From Chloroflexota bacterium (GTDB taxonomy: Bacteria; Chloroflexota; Anaerolineae; Anaerolineales; Villigracilaceae): 64,000 bases of DNA. Position 1 is the first letter of the stretch; the number at the start of each line of letters is the position of its first letter. Below the pieces are notes generated by a model that saw only the letters and a list, made by a program, of their open reading frames with translations, was not told the origin of the DNA and made no database searches. Both the position numbers and the translations under genes were made by a program. Shown here piece after piece: positions 54,390 to 62,570 of this stretch. The stretch covers positions 18,538-82,537 of the forward strand of contig JAIOAQ010000009.1 of NCBI GenBank assembly GCA_019873735.1, read 5' to 3'.

Positions 54390-55199
54390 TTAAGAAAACA
54401 TCAGCCAGATGCCGTTTTGGCTGATTTGGGAAAGGCTGGTGATTTTGGTGTGGGTTTTTCTGGCTTTGATATAACTTGAAAAATCAGTGGGTAAAAATTT
54501 GTGTGAAAGGTCATAGGCTGTCAGATATTGGTTTTGGGGATTGGGTTTGGCATTGGAGTTTTGGCCGGTAAGATAAAGGGATGAGGCGGCAACCAGCCCG
54601 GCATCGGCAATGATGAAGTTGGCAGAGGCGTCATCATCTGTGTCATAAGCAGAAGGCGTCTGGGGGATGGGGTTGATGAGGAGGCCAGAAGTATAAAAAG
54701 AGGTGTTTTTTAGTTTGATAAAAGGTGCAGGGGTTGGGGTTGGCGTTGGGGTTCTTGTTGGCGTTGGAGTGTTGGTAGGATTTGTTCCACCACCACCGCC
54801 TGGTGGTGTGCCGACTGGACAGCAGGCAGGTGAGCCGTCGCGGTTTTGGCAGCAGTAATAGCCGTTGGTGCATTTGCCGCTACCACAGCGTTCTTCATAA
54901 GGCGAGAGGGTGAGGTTGGGGATGGTGGTGGGGAGAGGGGTGGCGGTGGGAGGGGTGGTTGGAGAGGGGGGAGGTTTTGTTGGTTGTTGTGGAGTGGGGG
55001 TATTTTGGACGCAGTCACAACCATAAAGAGTATCACCAACACAGCTTTGATTGGCACTACAAGCAACACCACAACAATTCGACCACCTGCACGAAGCACA
55101 CTGACCGAGAGCATAAGTTGGGGTTTTTAGGGGTGTTAGGGTGAAGAGGACAGATAGGACAAATAGGACGGATAAAAGATAATGTATTTTGGTTTTCAT
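54390..55199 (-). CDS. Secreted Cys-rich protein with Thr-Pro linkers
   Basis: This 269-residue protein has an N-terminal signal peptide (about 1-31, LLSVLFVLSVLFTLTPL core). Next is a Cys-rich segment (CASCRWSNCCGVACSANQ...YGCDC, about 34-62), a Pro/Thr linker, a second segment CGSGKCTNGYYCCQNRDGSPACCP that resembles a granulin-type Cys pattern, another TPTPTPTP linker, and a C-terminal domain of about 110 residues (IKLKNTSFYTSGLL...AYDTDDD). The C-terminal domain recalls secreted proteins of Patescibacteria, from memory only. No recognised function. Base composition is more AT-rich than the genes to its left. Confidence 0.75.
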   Translation of the reverse strand: MKTKIHYLLSVLFVLSVLFTLTPLKTPTYALGQCASCRWSNCCGVACSANQSCVGDTLYGCDCVQNTPTPQQPTKPPPSPTTPPTATPLPTTIPNLTLSPYEERCGSGKCTNGYYCCQNRDGSPACCPVGTPPGGGGGTNPTNTPTPTRTPTPTPTPAPFIKLKNTSFYTSGLLINPIPQTPSAYDTDDDASANFIIADAGLVAASSLYLTGQNSNAKPNPQNQYLTAYDLSHKFLPTDFSSYIKARKTHTKITSLSQISQNGIWLMFS

Positions 55200-55278
55200 A
55201 AAGGATCGTATGGTGAACCAGAAAATTAAAATTTACGGTTCACCATTAAAAAAATCATAGAAAAAAGAAGAGAGAAAA

Positions 55279-56763
55279 TCAAATGGATATTCTTACATCA
55301 AACATCAGTTCAAGGAGTTGGAGGAGGGGAGGAATTGGTTGTAAGAAGGAAACAGTCTCAGCAATATCGCCTATTTTTTTGTTTGGGTCATTAATGAAAG
55401 CCATTATGTTCACCGGAAGATCAACGTATCCATCGACATATTCTAATTGATTTGCCTTATTATCCGGCAGGGAGAGGAGGTAGGCGAGGCGGCTGCGCTC
55501 GCTAAGGATTTTTTCTTGGGTCTCCGGAGCGATGCCTTTTTTGGTCATCTCCTGGATGAGTTCTTCGTCGGTTTTGGTAAAGTAGTCGCCGCCTTCGGCG
55601 TGAAGGATAAGATAAGGGAAATTAGGATTATTCTGTCTATAAAGGTCTTGCCAATATGTGTTATTCGGAGAGATCTCTACGTCGTATCTGTTTTCGCTGA
55701 TGATAAATTTTCCTTGCAGATCAAGAGGGTCTTGGGTGGCTTTGTACCTTTGCACATCATCAGCATCTAAAGCCACAATCACCAATTTGTGGTGAGTTTG
55801 TCCATTCTCATCTTTGGTGTAAAACCAGTATGGGAGAAATTTCATTGGTCGGCTGTCATGGGTCTGGTTAGGTTCACTATTACCTCTTGATTTAAGATAA
55901 ACCCATTTGCTTCCGTCTTTTTGAAATTCAAAATACAGCGACAACCCGCCGCCGGCGTCCCATTTTTCCACTGCTTTTGGAGAGAAAAGGACATAGAGGT
56001 CATCTTCGGTGATGGGCTCGCCTTGCCGGAGTTTTTCCTGAAGAGGGCGAAGGAAGAAGGAGCCTTGGAGGTCTTGGGCGGTGATGTCTTGGCCGTTTTG
56101 GAGTTTTTCGCGGATGACTTGAAGGGCTCTGATGGCTTTGGCTTGTTCGTATCTGATGGAGTTAAGCAGGGTCAGGCGCTCGTCATCTGTGGGTAAATCG
56201 TCAATGGAGTTTATCGGTTTGTCAGCGTGGACGATGTGGAGGTAGGGGTGCTGGTCAACCTGCTTGAGTTCGGGGTCATAGGCGGCAGTCAGGTTAAAGG
56301 CTTCGCGGAAGCCGCGCTCAGGTCCCTGCCAGAGGAGGGTGACTTCTGTTTTTTTGCCGTTTTCATCCAACCGGTAGGCTTTGACGGCCAGCGGCCGGGT
56401 CAAATCATCATAGATTTCAGTGTGGGCGTCAAAGGTGCCGGGTTCGATAATGTATTTGACTTCTTTTTGCTCGCCGTTATGATAAAAGATGGTTGTGGTG
56501 TAGACTTTTTCGCCGTCAATGACTTCGCGGTTAATGTGTCCTTCTACACCAGAGAAGAAGTCTTCTTGTCCGGCCGGAATGCCCAGTTCGGCCAGGGTCA
56601 ATGGCGCTTCGGTGGGGGTTGCGATTGGGGTTGACGTGGGAGTGGGAGTAGGAGTGGGGGTGGGGGCGACGGTCTGTAATCCACGGTCTACCGTCTGAGC
56701 CGGAGAGCAGGCGGCAAGGAGAAGGGCCGAAACGAGAGCGAGAAAAAGCAAAATGCGCTTCAT
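55279..56763 (-). CDS. Lipoprotein of unknown function (full-length paralog)
   Basis: This 494-residue protein has a lipobox LLLAAC (Cys about 19) and a TPTPTPTPT linker (about 35-55). The globular part has APLTLAELGIPAGQEDFFSGVEGHI, HPYLHIVHADKPI, NGQDITAQDLQGSFFLRPLQEKL, LYVLFSPKAVEKWDAGGGLSLYFEF and GGDYFTKTDEELIQEMTKKG. It is not a family I recognise. A second copy at 62571 is similar over nearly its full length but stops about 70 residues earlier. Start at 56763 after TTGGAGGCATCTC. The interior is AT-richer than the linker region. Confidence 0.75.
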   Translation of the reverse strand: MKRILLFLALVSALLLAACSPAQTVDRGLQTVAPTPTPTPTPTSTPIATPTEAPLTLAELGIPAGQEDFFSGVEGHINREVIDGEKVYTTTIFYHNGEQKEVKYIIEPGTFDAHTEIYDDLTRPLAVKAYRLDENGKKTEVTLLWQGPERGFREAFNLTAAYDPELKQVDQHPYLHIVHADKPINSIDDLPTDDERLTLLNSIRYEQAKAIRALQVIREKLQNGQDITAQDLQGSFFLRPLQEKLRQGEPITEDDLYVLFSPKAVEKWDAGGGLSLYFEFQKDGSKWVYLKSRGNSEPNQTHDSRPMKFLPYWFYTKDENGQTHHKLVIVALDADDVQRYKATQDPLDLQGKFIISENRYDVEISPNNTYWQDLYRQNNPNFPYLILHAEGGDYFTKTDEELIQEMTKKGIAPETQEKILSERSRLAYLLSLPDNKANQLEYVDGYVDLPVNIMAFINDPNKKIGDIAETVSFLQPIPPLLQLLELMFDVRISI

Positions 56764-56877
56764 GAGATGCCTCCAACACAAAAAATTATACAACAACGTA
56801 ACCACATCCCCCGTCTTAGAAGATGGTAGGTTTTCCGGCCTTTTGTGAGCCAGCAAAGCCAGATATCCCCAAAAATA

Positions 56878-56912
56878 ACAGACGCACCCTTTTTAGAGCG
56901 TGCGTCTGTTAC
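56878..56912 (-). terminator. Terminator after hsp20
   Basis: AACAGACGCAC and GTGCGTCTGTT form an 11-bp stem. On the minus strand it is followed by ATTTTTGG. Confidence 0.8.
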
Positions 56913-56936
56913 TTCGCTATGGGAGAGATGGAGCCA

Positions 56937-57377
56937 TTATTTTGCCTTGATTGTGATGGTCTTCGGTTTGACGGCTTCGGCTTTCGGCAGCGTAATGGTC
57001 AAGATGCCATTTTCAAAATCGGCCTTGGCCTTATCGGTTTGCACATCAGTGGGCAACATAATGGAGCGTTCAAAAGTACCGTAGCGATGTTCGCGAATGT
57101 GGTAGGTGGCGTCTTTCTTCTCGTTCTCCTGCTTGAACTCACCGCGCAGAGTCAGCAGATCGCCGGTGACAGAGATTTGGACGTCATCCGCCTTGATGCC
57201 GGGCAGAGCGGCCTTGACCACCACCTCGTCATCCGTCTGGTACATGTCAATGGCAGGCATGGCAGAGACGCCACTCAGGCTCAACGGGCGGGTAAAGGCC
57301 TCGTCAAACAGCCGATCCATCGCTTCCCGAAGGGTCATCATCTCACGCATAGGCTCCCAACGAATGAGATTGGACAT
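56937..57377 (-). CDS. Hsp20/alpha-crystallin small heat shock protein
   Basis: This 146-residue ATP-independent holdase has an N-terminal RWEPMREMMTLREAMDRLFDEAF, the alpha-crystallin domain (about 42-135, VVVKAALPGIKADDVQISVTGDLLTLRGE) and the FENGILTITLPK strand near the C-terminus, then a short IKAK tail. Start at 57377 with AAAGGAGGTGCTCACT upstream; the longer frame begins at a GTG next to the ribosome site. Confidence 0.95.
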   Translation of the reverse strand: MSNLIRWEPMREMMTLREAMDRLFDEAFTRPLSLSGVSAMPAIDMYQTDDEVVVKAALPGIKADDVQISVTGDLLTLRGEFKQENEKKDATYHIREHRYGTFERSIMLPTDVQTDKAKADFENGILTITLPKAEAVKPKTITIKAK

Positions 57378-57498
57378 AGTGAGCACCTCCTTTCCATGTG
57401 CTAAAGTTTTTGAGTCTTTACGCCCTTAATGTATGGCGGTTTTGTATGAAAAACATCAAAAGAAGTTATGAAATGCGCTAGAAATAGATTATTTTTTT

Positions 57499-57572
57499 GT
57501 AACTGCCTGCGCTTAACCTTCCCATAAGTTAGAACTGTTACGCCAAGACCTGCGGCAGGGCCAGCACAGGCC
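57499..57572 (-). repeat. MITE-like palindromic element, copy 5 (diverged)
   Basis: On the plus strand it starts GTAACTGCCTGCGCTTAACC and continues with AAGTTAGAAC and CGCCAAGACCTGCGGCAGGG. It keeps one outer end and both inner arms. The far end is degraded, so the boundary is uncertain. Confidence 0.6.
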
Positions 57573-57620
57573 TTTCGGGCAATTCTTCCCCCCATGCCCG
57601 CTTGTTTTTTGATATGAAAA

Positions 57621-57654
57621 CAGGGCAGGCAGCACGTGCTTGCTGCCTGCCCTG
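57621..57654 (-). terminator. Terminator after the saccharopine-dehydrogenase-like gene
   Basis: CAGGGCAGGCAGCA and TGCTGCCTGCCCTG form a 14-bp perfect stem with a 6-base loop. On the minus strand TTTTCATATC follows. Confidence 0.85.
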
Positions 57655-57690
57655 TCTGCTACGACCAGATCGTTATCAAAGCGGCTGGTA

Positions 57691-58911
57691 TTACCAGGAA
57701 ACCTTTTCTTTGATGTGAATATTGCTCAGGGCCAACTCATCCAGCATGGCCTGGTAATTCTGGCCCGTAATACATTCTTCGGGGGCGCACACGCCGGTGA
57801 GCGTAATCTTCCTGGCTGCTAACATCTTGCCGCCAATAGCCGCGGGGAAACCGGTCACACGCTGCATCGCCGTAAAGCCGCCCTGGGCCTCATCCCACAT
57901 AAAGTATTCCACGCGGGCCTCTTTGCCGTCTTTCTCGCCAATGATGGTGTTATACATCACACACGCATCCTTGTCCTCGGGCAAGGGCTTCAGTTTGGGG
58001 TTAAGAACATGCAGCAAAAATTCACGCGGCGGAATCGTGCCCCACTTCGTCTCCACCGGCTCGGTTGAAAGCATCCCAGATTCGATCAGGGTGCGGATTC
58101 CAGAGTAGTGACCCGGCCAGCGCACCGTCTTTTCGGCAAAGTACTCCAGTTCAGGATGCGTGTAAACAAAGGAAGGCATGCCCGGCGTAACGGCGCATTC
58201 CAGTTCTGCCCGCCGGCCGAACTCATTGAACTCAAAGGACTCCATATCTACCAGCGCCGGAACTTCAACAATCTTGCCATCCTTAATCATAAAGGTCTTG
58301 ACGTTGTACTCTCGGAGAACATGTTCAATTGACCAGGTGGTCATGTAGCGCAAGGGATGGCGCGGCGCGGCCTCAGCATTCGGAATACCGCCCACGCGCG
58401 CTACGGCAATTCGGGTCTTATCCAACAGGCTGATGCCATGCTCTGTGGTCAAATTGCTCAGGCCCGGAGCAAAGCCCATCCCGTCCAGAATCAGCACATC
58501 ATTCTTCTCGGCGCGCTGATGCAGGCTCTCACCGTATTCCTGCAGGCTCATCCCCGGCGGAATCACCAGCCCTTCGATCTCATAGGAATCGGGACGGCGG
58601 TGATACTCTTCCAAAATATCCACCACGTTCAGGCGCGCTTCAATCGCGGCTTCAATTGCAGCATAACTCAAGCGTCGGTTGGGCAAGACAATAACGCCAG
58701 CGTCGTAACCTTTCATTACTTCCTGCAGCCTGGCACGGTCATCAATGCTGACAGCATGCACGGCAAACTTATCTGCTTTGGCTGCCATTGCCTGCAGAGC
58801 CTGTTCCTGTGCATCTAACAAACCAACCCGGCTGACGGATGGATCTTTGCCCAAATACCAGGAAACAGCCTGGCCCATCTTGCCTGCAGCACCTAAGACA
58901 AGAATCTTCAT
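57691..58911 (-). CDS. Saccharopine dehydrogenase-like NAD(P)-binding protein
   Basis: This 406-residue protein begins with a Rossmann fold KILVLGAAGKMGQAVSWYL (2-20) and has VVDILEEYHRRPDSYEIEGLV, DGMGFAPGLSNL (a hallmark of this family) and EAAPRHPLRYMTTWSIE. Related proteins include saccharopine dehydrogenase and carboxynorspermidine synthase. The C-terminal part (HVLNPKLKPLPEDKDACVMYNTI) fits either. The substrate is not certain. Start at 58911 after CAAAGGAGACCTTTAT. Confidence 0.88.
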   Translation of the reverse strand: MKILVLGAAGKMGQAVSWYLGKDPSVSRVGLLDAQEQALQAMAAKADKFAVHAVSIDDRARLQEVMKGYDAGVIVLPNRRLSYAAIEAAIEARLNVVDILEEYHRRPDSYEIEGLVIPPGMSLQEYGESLHQRAEKNDVLILDGMGFAPGLSNLTTEHGISLLDKTRIAVARVGGIPNAEAAPRHPLRYMTTWSIEHVLREYNVKTFMIKDGKIVEVPALVDMESFEFNEFGRRAELECAVTPGMPSFVYTHPELEYFAEKTVRWPGHYSGIRTLIESGMLSTEPVETKWGTIPPREFLLHVLNPKLKPLPEDKDACVMYNTIIGEKDGKEARVEYFMWDEAQGGFTAMQRVTGFPAAIGGKMLAARKITLTGVCAPEECITGQNYQAMLDELALSNIHIKEKVSW

Positions 58912-59167
58912 ATAAAGGTCTCCTTTGTGGGTGATGAGTTTTTGCCGGCAGGCATATGCCGGCTTTATGGACAAACACAGACACCAGAAAGCAGGCACTT
59001 TCAAAATGCGCCTGCCCCTGGCAACGGATAGGTGAAAAGGTCAACAATACCTCTTCGCTATCTCAAGTATAGGGTAGTCCTAAATTGCTGACAACGGCCT
59101 AAAGTCAGAAAGATGTACGGAATAATGGCACATTAGCCCCCTACTTTTTATGAAAAAGCAGCCCCTC

Positions 59168-59638
59168 TCACTGCCTCGTGTGCTGATCCATCGGAATAAG
59201 GAGGAAAAAACCGATACAGATCACGATCAGTCCAATTTCAACTCCTGTTGCCTGCCAGGGACCAAAATAAGGGATGCCCGGCAGGGGATGCGAGCCCAAG
59301 CCAAAGATATCGGCCATGCCCGAAAAGACCGCCACCAGATAACCGGTGCTGACCAGGCGCAGGCCAAAATCTGCGGCAATGGAACGCTGGCGCTCGCCCC
59401 ACAAGGCTACCAGTCCGATATACCCCCCCACACAAATAACAGCCAGCCCGATCAGAAAAACCGTGATCTGAACAAAGCCAATCACCGGGCTGCGATCCCA
59501 GCCAAACCATTCGGGTTTGGCGCCGGCAACGAAGATGAAAAAGCCCAACAGGGTCAATCCCAGCCCCAGTCGTATGCGCACAGGAGATGGGGCGGGCTGG
59601 TCTGGAAGAGAGGGTAGGGTATCTTCAAGTACGGTCAT
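59168..59638 (-). CDS. Hypothetical four-helix membrane protein
   Basis: This 156-residue protein has four hydrophobic segments (about 24-42, 53-75, 90-110 and 130-150). No conserved catalytic residue is seen. It overlaps the dipeptidase gene by 4 bp (ATGA), so the two are translationally coupled; it may be a membrane partner, but no function is claimed. Confidence 0.75.
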   Translation of the reverse strand: MTVLEDTLPSLPDQPAPSPVRIRLGLGLTLLGFFIFVAGAKPEWFGWDRSPVIGFVQITVFLIGLAVICVGGYIGLVALWGERQRSIAADFGLRLVSTGYLVAVFSGMADIFGLGSHPLPGIPYFGPWQATGVEIGLIVICIGFFLLIPMDQHTRQ

Positions 59639-60720
59639 GAAACGGGTAGACTCCTATGTAAGCAGGATAGCCAGTTTCCGCCCAAGATGGCCTCAAAATC
59701 GGCTGAGCCATAGCCCCGTTCTGCCAGCAAATCGGCCAGGGTGAGCAAGTCGGCAATCGTATCCACATCATGCGGCAAGAACTGGAGGCCAAAGCCGCCG
59801 TCAAAATCGCTGCCCAGGCCGACATGACGGGCATCGCCTGCCATCTGACAAATGTAATCAATATGCGGCACAACGTCGGCCAAGGAAACCTCCTGGCGGG
59901 GGTCGCCTTTGCGCCAGCCAGCCTTGATGAATGCATTGAAGAACACGATTCCGACCACGCCATCGCGTTCAATCAAACCGGCCAGGGCGCGGTCGGTGAT
60001 ATGACGGTTCGACTCGGTGGGGCGCAGTAAAGCAGCCGGGTTGGCATGGCTGGCAATCACAGGCCCAGGATACGCATCCAATGCCTGCAGCATGGAGAGT
60101 TCGTCCATGTGACTCAGGTCGAGGGTAAAGTTGAAATCAGACATGGCCTTGAGCAAAGCGTGCCCTTCGCGGGTCAATGGTCCCGGCTCGCCGGTGCCGC
60201 CGCAGAAACGCGTCCCGGCCCAGGCCAGGCCAATGATGCGCAGGCCGCGTTCCCACCATTGGGCCACTTCGCCGGGCTGGCGGATGCCTTCGGCCCCTTC
60301 CATAAGCGGGACCAGCCCGACAGGATGTCCGCTCATGTCGAGGCTGGAATCGGCCCAATGAGACAGGAGCAGGTCAAGATCGGCGCGTGAACCGATCAGC
60401 CGGAATTTCTCGGGGTGAGAGTCGGTCAGCCGATGATAGAGGTCCAGTTGCGCCGAGTAGATACGATGCGCTTCTTCGGGGGTGGCATAGACTTGTGTCT
60501 CCCAGTCGCCGGTCTTCCTGCGCTGGGGCATGGCAAAGAGGGTGGAAAAAACGACCGCCACCCGGCCGCGCTGGTAATCGGGCCAGCCGAGGGCGGTATC
60601 GCCATCGGGGCAGGGAGAAGCCTGCTCACGGCGGCGCGTTTCAGCCGCGGAGCGCGTGTAGTCGCGTCCGAAGGAAAGGATGTTGTAAGCGAGGTCTTGG
60701 TGGGCGTCAACCAAAAGCAT
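59635..60720 (-). CDS. Membrane dipeptidase-like metallopeptidase (M19)
   Basis: This 361-residue amidohydrolase-fold enzyme has Zn ligands in order: HxD in VDAHQD (residues 5-8), Glu in PLMEGAEGI, His in DLSHMDE and ASHANPA, and Asp in LGSDFDG. This is the renal-dipeptidase family, which hydrolyses dipeptides, often with D-residues. Start at 60720 (ATG); a GTG 21 bp earlier is possible. No signal peptide is seen, so it acts in the cytoplasm. Confidence 0.9.
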   Translation of the reverse strand: MLLVDAHQDLAYNILSFGRDYTRSAAETRRREQASPCPDGDTALGWPDYQRGRVAVVFSTLFAMPQRRKTGDWETQVYATPEEAHRIYSAQLDLYHRLTDSHPEKFRLIGSRADLDLLLSHWADSSLDMSGHPVGLVPLMEGAEGIRQPGEVAQWWERGLRIIGLAWAGTRFCGGTGEPGPLTREGHALLKAMSDFNFTLDLSHMDELSMLQALDAYPGPVIASHANPAALLRPTESNRHITDRALAGLIERDGVVGIVFFNAFIKAGWRKGDPRQEVSLADVVPHIDYICQMAGDARHVGLGSDFDGGFGLQFLPHDVDTIADLLTLADLLAERGYGSADFEAILGGNWLSCLHRSLPVS

Positions 60721-60730
60721 GTGGTTACTT

Positions 60731-60758
60731 AGAGAGCGCACCGGCCGGTGCGCTCTCT
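60731..60758. terminator. Perfect 28-bp palindrome between rpsA and the dipeptidase
   Basis: AGAGAGCGCACCGG directly followed by CCGGTGCGCTCTCT. It forms a 14-bp stem (with a minimal loop) after the rpsA stop. No T run follows on the minus strand, so partial termination is likely and the dipeptidase gene may be read through. Confidence 0.6.
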
Positions 60759-60766
60759 CATCAGAA

Positions 60767-62026
60767 CTACGCTTCCGGTTCGGGACTGGGAGGCTGGTCT
60801 TCTGACTCGGGGTAGAGTTCAGCCGTTAGGGATTTCAGGTCTTTATCCGCGTAGGCGGGGGAGTCCACTTTGCGCAGGCTAAGGCCAATGCGACGCTGTT
60901 CAGGGTCAATGCGAATGATGCGCAAGGTAACGACATCGCCTTCCTTGAGCACTTCTTTGGGGTGTTCAATGCGGTTGTCGCTGATTTCAGAAATATGAAT
61001 CAGGCCTTCGATGTCGCCTTCCAGCCGGGCAAAGGCGCCGAATTTGGTCAGGCGGGTAATCACGCCCTCCACCAGTTGGCCGGAGTGGAATTTTTCGACC
61101 TTGAGGCGCCAGGGGTCTTCCTGTGTCTGGCGGATAGAGAGGCCAATCCGCTTTTTCTCTTTGTCCACATTGATAACTTTGACTTTGACTTCCTGACCGA
61201 TTTCCAGGACTTCGCGCGGGTGTTGGACATGGTCCCAGGAGAGTTCGGAAAGGTGGACCAGACCGTCGGCGCCGTTGATGTTGACGAAAGCGCCAAAATC
61301 GGCCAGGCTGGTAACGCGCCCGGTGCGCACTTCGCCGACTTCCAGTTCTTCGATGATACGTTCTTTGAGGGACTGGCGCGTTTCGCTGCCTGCGGCAGTG
61401 CGCTCAGAGAGGATGAGGCGGCGGCGTTCGCGGTCTACCTCAATGATGCGAACGCTGATGGGTTCGCCTATCATGCGTGCCCAGCGCTGTTCCGGTGTTT
61501 CGCCGGCCGAGGCGGCGCGGCGGGCGGGGCTGATGTGCGAGGCAGGGACAAAGCCGCGCAGGCCCTGCACGTTGACGATCAATCCGCCTTTGTTGTAACC
61601 GGTGATTTTGCTGTCAAAGACCTGCTCCCCTTCCAGCATGGTCTCAACGACATCCCAGGAGAGTTGTTCGCGGGCTCTGACATAGGAGAGGACAACATTC
61701 CCGCTGGCATCTTCAGGATTGACAATGTAAACGGGAATTTCCTGGCCGACTTGCAGGCTGGCGCGCTCTTCCGGGTCAATCTGATCCAGTTCTCGGCCGG
61801 CAATCACGCCTTCAGACTTGGCTCCAATGCTGACTAGGATTTGGGTAGGGCTGATACTGGCAATCACGCCGGTGCGGATTTCGCCCTGTTGAGGCAAGTC
61901 AATGGTCAATGCCTCGTCTTTCAAAAGACTATCCATGCTTCCGATGTTGTTATTATCGTTGTGCTCTACCTGGTCTGATCCAGATACAGCCCCCTGCCCT
62001 GTTTGGGCTTCATTAAATTCCATCAT
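60767..62026 (-). CDS. rpsA: 30S ribosomal protein S1 (four S1 domains)
   Basis: This 419-residue protein has four S1 RNA-binding domains: about 50-115 (GEIRTGVIASISPTQILVSIG), 132-205 (FDSKITGYNKGGLIVNVQGLRGFVPASH), 225-295 (RTGRVTSLADFGAFVNINGADGLVHLSELSW) and 310-382 (EGVITRLTKFGAFARLEGDIEGLIHISEIS). It helps mRNA bind the ribosome. Four domains are normal for non-proteobacterial S1. An acidic, Gln/Asn-rich N-terminus of about 40 residues precedes them. Start ATGATG at 62026 after CGGAGTC. Confidence 0.93.
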   Translation of the reverse strand: MMEFNEAQTGQGAVSGSDQVEHNDNNNIGSMDSLLKDEALTIDLPQQGEIRTGVIASISPTQILVSIGAKSEGVIAGRELDQIDPEERASLQVGQEIPVYIVNPEDASGNVVLSYVRAREQLSWDVVETMLEGEQVFDSKITGYNKGGLIVNVQGLRGFVPASHISPARRAASAGETPEQRWARMIGEPISVRIIEVDRERRRLILSERTAAGSETRQSLKERIIEELEVGEVRTGRVTSLADFGAFVNINGADGLVHLSELSWDHVQHPREVLEIGQEVKVKVINVDKEKKRIGLSIRQTQEDPWRLKVEKFHSGQLVEGVITRLTKFGAFARLEGDIEGLIHISEISDNRIEHPKEVLKEGDVVTLRIIRIDPEQRRIGLSLRKVDSPAYADKDLKSLTAELYPESEDQPPSPEPEA

Positions 62027-62154
62027 GCGCGTGACTCCGACTTAAGAAAATTGTAGGGTGTATTATAAAAGGGATTGAATAAGTTGACAACCCTTGCCCA
62101 AGAACACGCGTTATGGCCCTCTCAAAGTCCAAGGTTTGGGCTTTGCTGCTTTTG

Positions 62155-62260
62155 CCATCCCGCAGACTAGAACAGAGCCGGTAACCTATGCCGGTGCTCA
62201 TACGGGGACATGGTCTGGTTTGGAAATGATCCCAAAGCCTGCGGGAGGGCAAACCGTTAC
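62155..62260 (-). repeat. MITE-like palindromic element, copy 6 (diverged)
   Basis: On the plus strand CATCCCGCAGACTAGAACAG and GCCTGCGGGAGGGCAAACCG...TTAC form the inner arms. The interior GACATGGTCTGGTTTGG shares the TCCAAACCAG string of copy 1 on the minus strand. The left end is not resolved. Confidence 0.6.
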
Positions 62261-62279
62261 GAAAAACGCCGAAAATCGG

Positions 62280-62460
62280 TGACTCTACTGCAAAAAGGGC
62301 GTTTCTAACGCAAGGACGCAAAGCCGCCAAGATTTTTAAGGTCTATTTCTTTTTTATGCATCATCCTAAACCGAAAAACGAAGATTTTGCATCGGAAATT
62401 GCATTTTCTCTGCGCCTTGGCGTCTTCGCGTTGAGATTTTCGTTTTTTGCAGTGGAGTCA
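62280..62460 (+). mobile_element. 181-bp palindromic element with TIR and 4-bp duplication
   Basis: Left end TGACTCTACTGCAAAAAGGG and right end TTTTTTGCAGTGGAGTCA are inverted repeats of 17-18 bp. Further inside, AACGCAAGGACGCAAAG is mirrored by CTTGGCGTCTTCGCGTT. TCGG flanks both ends (62276-62279 and 62461-62464). No coding capacity. A truncated relative lies at 1985-2078. Confidence 0.75.
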
Positions 62461-62570
62461 TCGGCGTAATCTGTGAATCTTCCCTGACATGTTTTGCGTG
62501 CACACCGAAACAGAAGACCGTTCTTGTAACATGCAGACATTGTATAATTTCAATGGCCTTGGAGGTAACC

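Larger units (their letters stand above)
57378..57690. other. Spacer upstream of hsp20
   Basis: 313 bp. Holds the hsp20 ribosome site and promoter (no clear boxes), a diverged MITE-like copy (57499-57572) and the terminator of the next minus-strand gene (57621-57654). Confidence 0.6.
62027..62570. other. Repeat-filled spacer between rpsA and the second lipoprotein
   Basis: 544 bp without a gene. It contains a diverged MITE-like copy (62155-62260) and the 181-bp palindromic element (62280-62460). A TATAAT (62542-62547) lies 24 bp before the lipoprotein start. Small frames here come from the repeats and are not called. Confidence 0.75.

Noticed and set aside
54720..54990. GT/G-rich repeated DNA at 54.7-55.0 kb as a regulatory or satellite repeat
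   Set aside because: It encodes the Thr-Pro linkers of the secreted protein on the minus strand; the repetition is explained by the protein.
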